Assembly (NCBI GenBank): GCA_030374765.1
Contig: JARGXX010000086.1
Location: forward strand, 992,001-1,056,000
Direction: 5' to 3'
Source of the DNA: Agarophyton chilense
Taxonomy: Eukaryota > Rhodophyta > Florideophyceae > Gracilariales > Gracilariaceae
DNA length: 64,000 nt
The translations under genes were made by a program, and so were the position numbers. The notes beneath the pieces were generated by a model, which did not search any database, was not told where the DNA came from, and saw nothing but the letters and a program-made list of their open reading frames with translations. Position 1 is the first letter of the stretch, and every line of letters starts with the position of its first letter. Shown piece by piece: positions 58,926 through 64,000 of the stretch.

Positions 58926-61229
58926 GAAAGCTGTAGAAAAAGGGCGGTAAACGCGCAACAGTAGAGGGTATTCTCGGAACAAGATCTAAAGCTCAGAATG
59001 GTTAAGAACTGATACTATAGGTGCCCCATTGTGGTAAACCACTTTAGAATTTCTAGGACTCACCAAAATGATGTTTGGGCTGGTTGGTGGTTCGCCTTCG
59101 CCGTCCTCATCTGGGCCTTGCGCCCTTTAATATGCCAAGAGGCAAAGCAAGTACTGTAAAGTAAGGCATACATATGGCGTGCCACTATATAATTATCTAA
59201 ATAATACCAAATAAAACATTTGATGATGGCACCTTACAGTGTACACTAAATACAAAACTTCCTAATTAAATTTCTCCTGTCCCACTGTTTTCATGAATTA
59301 ATTCTTCTCATAACTTCTCGTAATCGAGTATAGCCCAAGCAATAGCTTATGAATGCCTTATTGCGACTTCGTAGTATTTCGATCGGTCGAACTCGGGTGC
59401 ATCCAGAATGCTACACACAGTGTAGACATTACTTTTAAGTAGCCTTTTTGCCTTCGGGCACAATAAAGTGGTATTAACCTCGGCTGCTGAACGCAGAGAC
59501 CGACCAACAACCCACTTAAAATTATCTCGGTGCTCGCTAGGATTCCTCAGGTGGATATCGACGTAGGAGCACCTATAGTCTCTGTGGTAATCGCATGGAG
59601 CTATAGCTCTTGTTCCGAGTATATCCTTTCCTTCGCGCTGTTTACAGTTTTCTTCGTTGTTTGTTTTGTGTGTTGTTTTTGTTGTCTTCTTGTTCTTTTT
59701 GTAAGTACACAAGGGTTTTCGAGCCGATCTCTTGTGTCTTACGTACTGCCGTATTTGGAAAATTGTTTTGTGTCTGCAGACATCGCCTGTTTTTTTAAGG
59801 CTCCACAGACCATCTTCTTTCATACATCTCCTTCCGTCTTTTAAGAAGAGTCGCTCGCAAGGCGACGCCCGATACCTACGATGTTTTCCGTTGACATTCA
59901 CCCGCTATCGACAATCTTAAAGTCTCCCATAAAATACCACACTAATATTTCAACGTAGCGCTGTAGAAAAAAAATTCATTTAGAACTACAGATTCAGCAC
60001 GCCAAACAAATGTTTTCTGCGTCGAGTAAAGCGCGTAATCAGAGAAACGCTGGCCGTTTCCGAACTGGAAACCGCACAGCTTCTCCCACTGCTTTGCCTC
60101 AACATTGCCTATATTAAGCCGGCTTCGGTTTTCTCTGACCAATTATGGTCATGTCAGCTCTTCTAATACAGTTCAATCCCTTTCTTGGAGAATCAGAGCA
60201 ACTTTGAGCACAATTTGTGCCTCGTTAGCCATCAATTTTTTGCATTTTTTGTTCTTTGTGTGACAGTTCTGCCCGTTCTCCACCGTAGCTGCGCCAATTT
60301 ACTCTTAAAAACCATCATTCACGTCATACAATTTAGCACCTGTTGTTGTTAAAATTTTTCTTGATACGGCGTATAGCTCGTACCCTACAGCCATTACGCA
60401 TTTCTTCAAGAATAAGCGACGATCGCTTCTATTTTGGTATTATGTCAAATTAATCACTTTTAAGCTCTTTCACATAGAACTAACGTTTGCAAAATCATAG
60501 AGCGAATATGAAAAAGTGTAAGTTTCCGCTTCAAAAATGTTTATCGGGAAATGTTGCCAAAAAGAAACATCCAACATGGAATTTTCATCTTCTCTCGAAC
60601 AACTAAATTATCTCAAATCCATGCACAATATTTGCGTTGTAATTCAATTTGAGAAATGTAGCAGTCGTCTTTCATCTTGTAAACTCTTTTTAGGTCGCTT
60701 TACCGTCTGCAGCATCAAATGCCAGAGCCAGGGTCAATTGAAGTTGTATTAAGGCTGCAGTGAGCATCCAAACGCGTTATGAAGTGCATACTACAAACGT
60801 TTTGAACACTGGTGCCTTGTGTACGATACTGAGGGTTTTGAAGCTCACGAATTCTTTGTTCATTACAGAAGTTTTCGTCATCAGGCAGATGTCAATAAAT
60901 AAGCAATACCAAATTTTAGAACAGTGGCGATATATACGTTTAGTTTTAGCACCCTGTTATAGATTTTTTACAGATTTGGTTTTATTACCTCCCATCTTTG
61001 TATCTTACATTGCGCGTCAAAACTGTAAATTCAGCAACCTTAGGTAGTCAAATTGCGCTATGACCAAAGAAACGATTGTCGTATGCAAGAAAAAACAAAT
61101 CCGAATAAACTACAGCTCAGTATCTGTCAAAAATATTAGTAGCTTTTAAACAACAAACAAAACAATACTTTCATTGTAGTCAAAATTATAATACCACACA
61201 ACCAAACATTACTTCAATGCCTTTAAAAG
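58926..61229. other. AT-rich region, no gene seen
   Basis: About 2.3 kb with short frames only; the longest (59901-59347, minus, 184 codons) has Lys/Thr repeats and no motif. The inverted repeat copy at 59,835-59,880 lies here. Much of 59.9-61.2 kb is A/T-rich and frame-poor. Confidence 0.4.
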
Positions 61230-62040
61230 CATCAGTACATTGTCTTTGTCCCATTTTTGGCTTGTACAGCAATTAAACGACGCTGCATTCTCTGCACATG
61301 CGTTTTAAAAACGCTTTCCGACGTCTTTGTCCACTCTGCTGCAATGCAGATTTTCAAATCCTCTTTTGTAGAAAACCCTCGTGCGATGCATTAGACAGCT
61401 CTCGCCAATAAACCCCAGAGATTCTCTATGAAATTTTTGATCAGGAGGGCGGCTCGAGCATTCTATTAAGGACACATTTTCGCAGCAACCCAGCCCTTCG
61501 TATGATTACCAACATGTTAAGGACATTTGTGTTGTTGTAGGATCCAGTTTTTAATGATTTATAGCCGCTCAGGGGAGTAGATAAACTTCTAGAGTCTTCT
61601 TATACTTCTTAGAATTCTGTATTCCTTCAATAAAAGCCAAGTTACCAAGACCATAAAAAGAAAAAGAACCCTAAACCATTGCACTCCCCTCTTCTTGTCT
61701 CTTAGAAAAGATTTTATCTTCTGATTCCAATTTGTGCCAATAAAAGCAATTCCATATATACCATCCAAATTAAACGTCCAGTCATTAGTAAAGATGTCTT
61801 TCCATTCGGCTGCTTTCCATTTACAATGTTTTACTTCCCATTCGACCCGTACATTATTAAGAATCTGTATCAAGAGAAAAGTTTTCTTCATTCTTTTTGT
61901 ATTGAACTTTGTTTTCGACGTGAAGAGCGCGACGAATTGTGGACGTCGAAACATTTAGTTGAAAAGAACTTTTTAGATCCAAAATGGCTTCTCCTGTGCG
62001 TGAAGCTCCTCAAAATAGACGCTTTTTGTTGGTAGCAGAC
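61230..62040 (-). pseudogene. Tc1/mariner transposase remnant (copy F)
   Basis: Minus-strand frames give WKAAEWKDIFTNDWTFNLDG (first Asp block, near 61,800), then after decay IENLWGLLARAV, TAA, CIARGFSTKEDLKICIAAEW, and a C-terminus with VQRMQRRLIAVQAKNGTKTM near 61,240. The TAA stands where relatives have Tyr. The N-terminal part may extend to about 62,040. Stops and frameshifts exclude activity. No terminal repeats were found. Confidence 0.65.
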
Positions 62041-62050
62041 AATTTAAGGG

Positions 62051-62848
62051 ATCTACAACTTTCTTTCATTGTTGTGTACGCAGTTGGAGCTTTTAAAAAG
62101 TTCTTGACTTCTGCTTTAGATCTGTCAATTGGCTTCGCCATATCTCTGTGTGTCAAATTGTTTTGAAAATGTCGTTTGAACGCGTCTGTTGCAAGGATTG
62201 CGCTTCGCACGTAACACAATATACATGGTTTGGTGAAGGCAATTTGGAAAGGGATGGGCAAGGAGAGGCAAACGCGTCTCTTCGCGTTTGTTAGTGAAGA
62301 AGTCGAAAGACCGTCCTTTTCTATTATTCCTCCTTTCCCCCGCCTCATCCTCGTCGCTCAATGCGAGAGCTGCGATACACTATATGCGACGTTGCGAGCG
62401 CGCTGTGCCACAAATTGGCACAACGCACAGTGTGACTAAAAAATAATAAATTAAGCCATGCGCAACGCGTATCTCAATTTAAAACGAGATCACCACGCTC
62501 TCACTTTGTAGACCCCGCCTAGCTATCTACACTCCCGCCAGTCACGCGATTCGCAACGGCGCTCGTTTTTCGACAGCCTGCATTCATCCGTCTCCCGCAA
62601 CTGCCAGGCACATCCTAGACCCATCCTGGTGAAGGTTCGTCCCGTTGTGTAGTTGTGCGACACGTGAGCGACTGCAAAACTGTTCTAAAAGACGGCAAGC
62701 GACGACAGCGCAGAGTACAGCATTGGAAAGATCATGGCGGGGGATTGCACAGTCACGAAAGCAGGCGTCCTTGCGTCGGTGATTCAAAAGAGAAGATTTA
62801 CATCGCGGAAGTGCGTGAGATGACCTTTACGAAATAAAGATCTGATCC
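62051..62848. other. No gene recognised; 3' flank of copia element
   Basis: Contains short frames only. The part next to 62,848 should hold the 3' LTR of the minus-strand copia element, but no repeat copy is in view to confirm it. Confidence 0.35.
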
Positions 62849-64000
62849 TTAGTTTTTGATGACCCATTGCTCCGGTTGTATTTGTATAATTCCAGTCCTC
62901 AATATGTTCTTCAGAGCAGCTTGGTGCATTGTTTTCGTTAGTCTGCCCACCACATTATGTGAGCTTTGTACGAAACCAATATCCGAAATGGCCTTTAGTC
63001 TTGAATCCCTGCCTAGCTGCGGCGATGTCCAGCATGAGTCGCTTTTCAGAAGTTCTGGATCCCTTTGATACTACTTAAAAAAGCGATTTACTGTCCATAA
63101 AGAGTTGTACTGGGATCTCGCGATTTATAATAAGGCTTATCTCGGCTGCTAGCGTGGTTGCAACATCTAAGAGATCGCTGAAAGCAACTACTTCACCGGC
63201 CATTGCAGATCTCTTCACTCGCTTAGCCTTATAAGACTGGAAATGTATCGGAACGACGTTATCCGTATCGTATCCAAGGAAAACGATGTGACCAAGCTGC
63301 GGGGACATGTCTGTATTATTCGCGAAAGAAGAGTTTGAGTAGCCTATGACTCTTAATGTTTCGCTGTTCAATCTTGGAACTCGAAGAGAAAGTATGTTCT
63401 GCTTTGCGTATTTAACAGCCCGATTCAATTGTCGTATAACACCTTTCTGATCATCCTTGAAGATCGCTTCGGTCTCCTGCGCGAGCTGTGAGATCTCAAA
63501 AAGACAATCAGGTCTAGTATCGGCGAGCCAGGCCAGCTTCATACGCATAGACTGAAACAAGGAGAACTTTGCATCTGATGGGAGTTCCTCCAACTTCTTC
63601 AGATACGAGTTTTGCTCCTGCACAATGGGTGAGTCTGGCTTTCTATTCAAAGAAAACCCAGTGAAGCTGCAAGGTAGACTTTGCTCCTACTCCATGTCAA
63701 ACCTCTCGTTGGTTCTTATGCAGAGCTTCTTGAACCCATCATCACCTGCTCTCAACAAATCGTCCACATAACCACCAGATATACCCTTCAGAAGTCCTTC
63801 CTTCATTTGGATGTACAGTGCAGGGTCAGATCGTAGTGGGGTCATGCCCAAGTCCTTGACGTGATGTTGGTCAATGGTTTGGTGCCATAGGTCACCTGAT
63901 TCGCAGAGACCGTACAGTGGCTTCAGCAGCTGAAGACATTTCGACGGATGCAATTCAAACTCCGGAACAGGCTTGGTGATAAAAATGTCCCGAAGAATGG
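62849..64000 (-). pseudogene. Ty1/copia pol fragment, runs off the window
   Basis: From the right edge the minus strand encodes reverse transcriptase (CLQLLKPLYGLCESGDLWHQ, LGMTPLRSDPALYI, active-site GGYVDDLLRAG near 63,770), a TAG near 63,687 in the same frame, the connection (SMRMKLAWLADTRPDCLFEI), and RNase H (VIGYSNSSFANNTDMSPQLG, AMAGEVVAFSDLLDVAT, VQLFMDSKSLF). A frameshift and TAA near 63,075 interrupt the end; the last block, ISDIGFVRSSHNVVGRLTKT to PEQWVI, is in another frame and stops at 62849-62851. Gag and integrase would lie beyond 64,000. Confidence 0.82.

Noticed and set aside
1-64000. Nuclear code change with TAA as Tyr.
   Set aside because: Intact host genes for the kelch protein and UTP17 end at TAA exactly where the protein should end.
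1-64000. CRISPR arrays, bacterial operons or ribosomal RNA.
   Set aside because: No regularly spaced repeats, ribosome-binding sites or rRNA sequence were seen; gene content and introns are eukaryotic.

Overview
The window looks like nuclear DNA of a eukaryote, most likely a florideophyte red alga of the Chondrus type. This is inference from several traits seen together: compact, mostly single-exon housekeeping genes; two short introns (107 and 101 nt); a tRNA gene with an insertion in the D-loop; a protein with two glycogen/starch-binding modules; and gene islands separated by decayed transposons and chromodomain Ty3/gypsy elements. No database search was possible.

Layout. 1-7.9 kb: transposon graveyard with two Tc1/mariner copies, a PIF/Harbinger-like element with a transposase and a Myb/SANT-like partner, and a broken unknown gene. 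7.9-11.5 kb: fragments of three unrelated genes (3-ketoacyl-CoA synthase, xanthine phosphoribosyltransferase, WD-repeat protein), the last two GC-rich. 11.9-15.0 kb: a second PIF/Harbinger transposase and a Tc1 element with both terminal repeats and TA target duplications. 15.2-27.7 kb: main host island with KLHDC4-like kelch protein, BUB2/Cdc16-type TBC GAP, UTP17/WDR75, tRNA-Arg(UCU), SPATA20/DUF255 protein and a zinc transporter. 30-37 kb: remains of a DDE transposase, a gag-like gene and an internally deleted chromovirus (element 1). 37,132-48,694: an 11,563-bp chromovirus (element 2) with 563-bp LTRs and a perfect GCCCT target duplication. 48.7-51.9 kb: remnants of a third element and a Tc1 copy. 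52.7-56.8 kb: second host island, with a divergent pair made of a double-CBM48 protein and a PAM2-DUF1771-Smr protein. 57.3-64 kb: Tc1 and Ty1/copia remnants.

How the parts fit. The host genes serve separate core functions: ribosome biogenesis (UTP17), cell-cycle GTPase control (BUB2), zinc transport, mRNA quality control (PAM2-Smr) and storage-glucan binding (CBM48). They are not an operon. The most unusual content is in the chromoviruses. Element 2 carries about 3.8 kb beyond pol, lying between two polypurine tracts, with an 828-codon antisense gene of unknown function. Elements 1 and 3 carry related short accessory genes, antisense to pol where that can be seen (element 1). Elements 1 and 2 share an in-frame TAA exactly between integrase and chromodomain.
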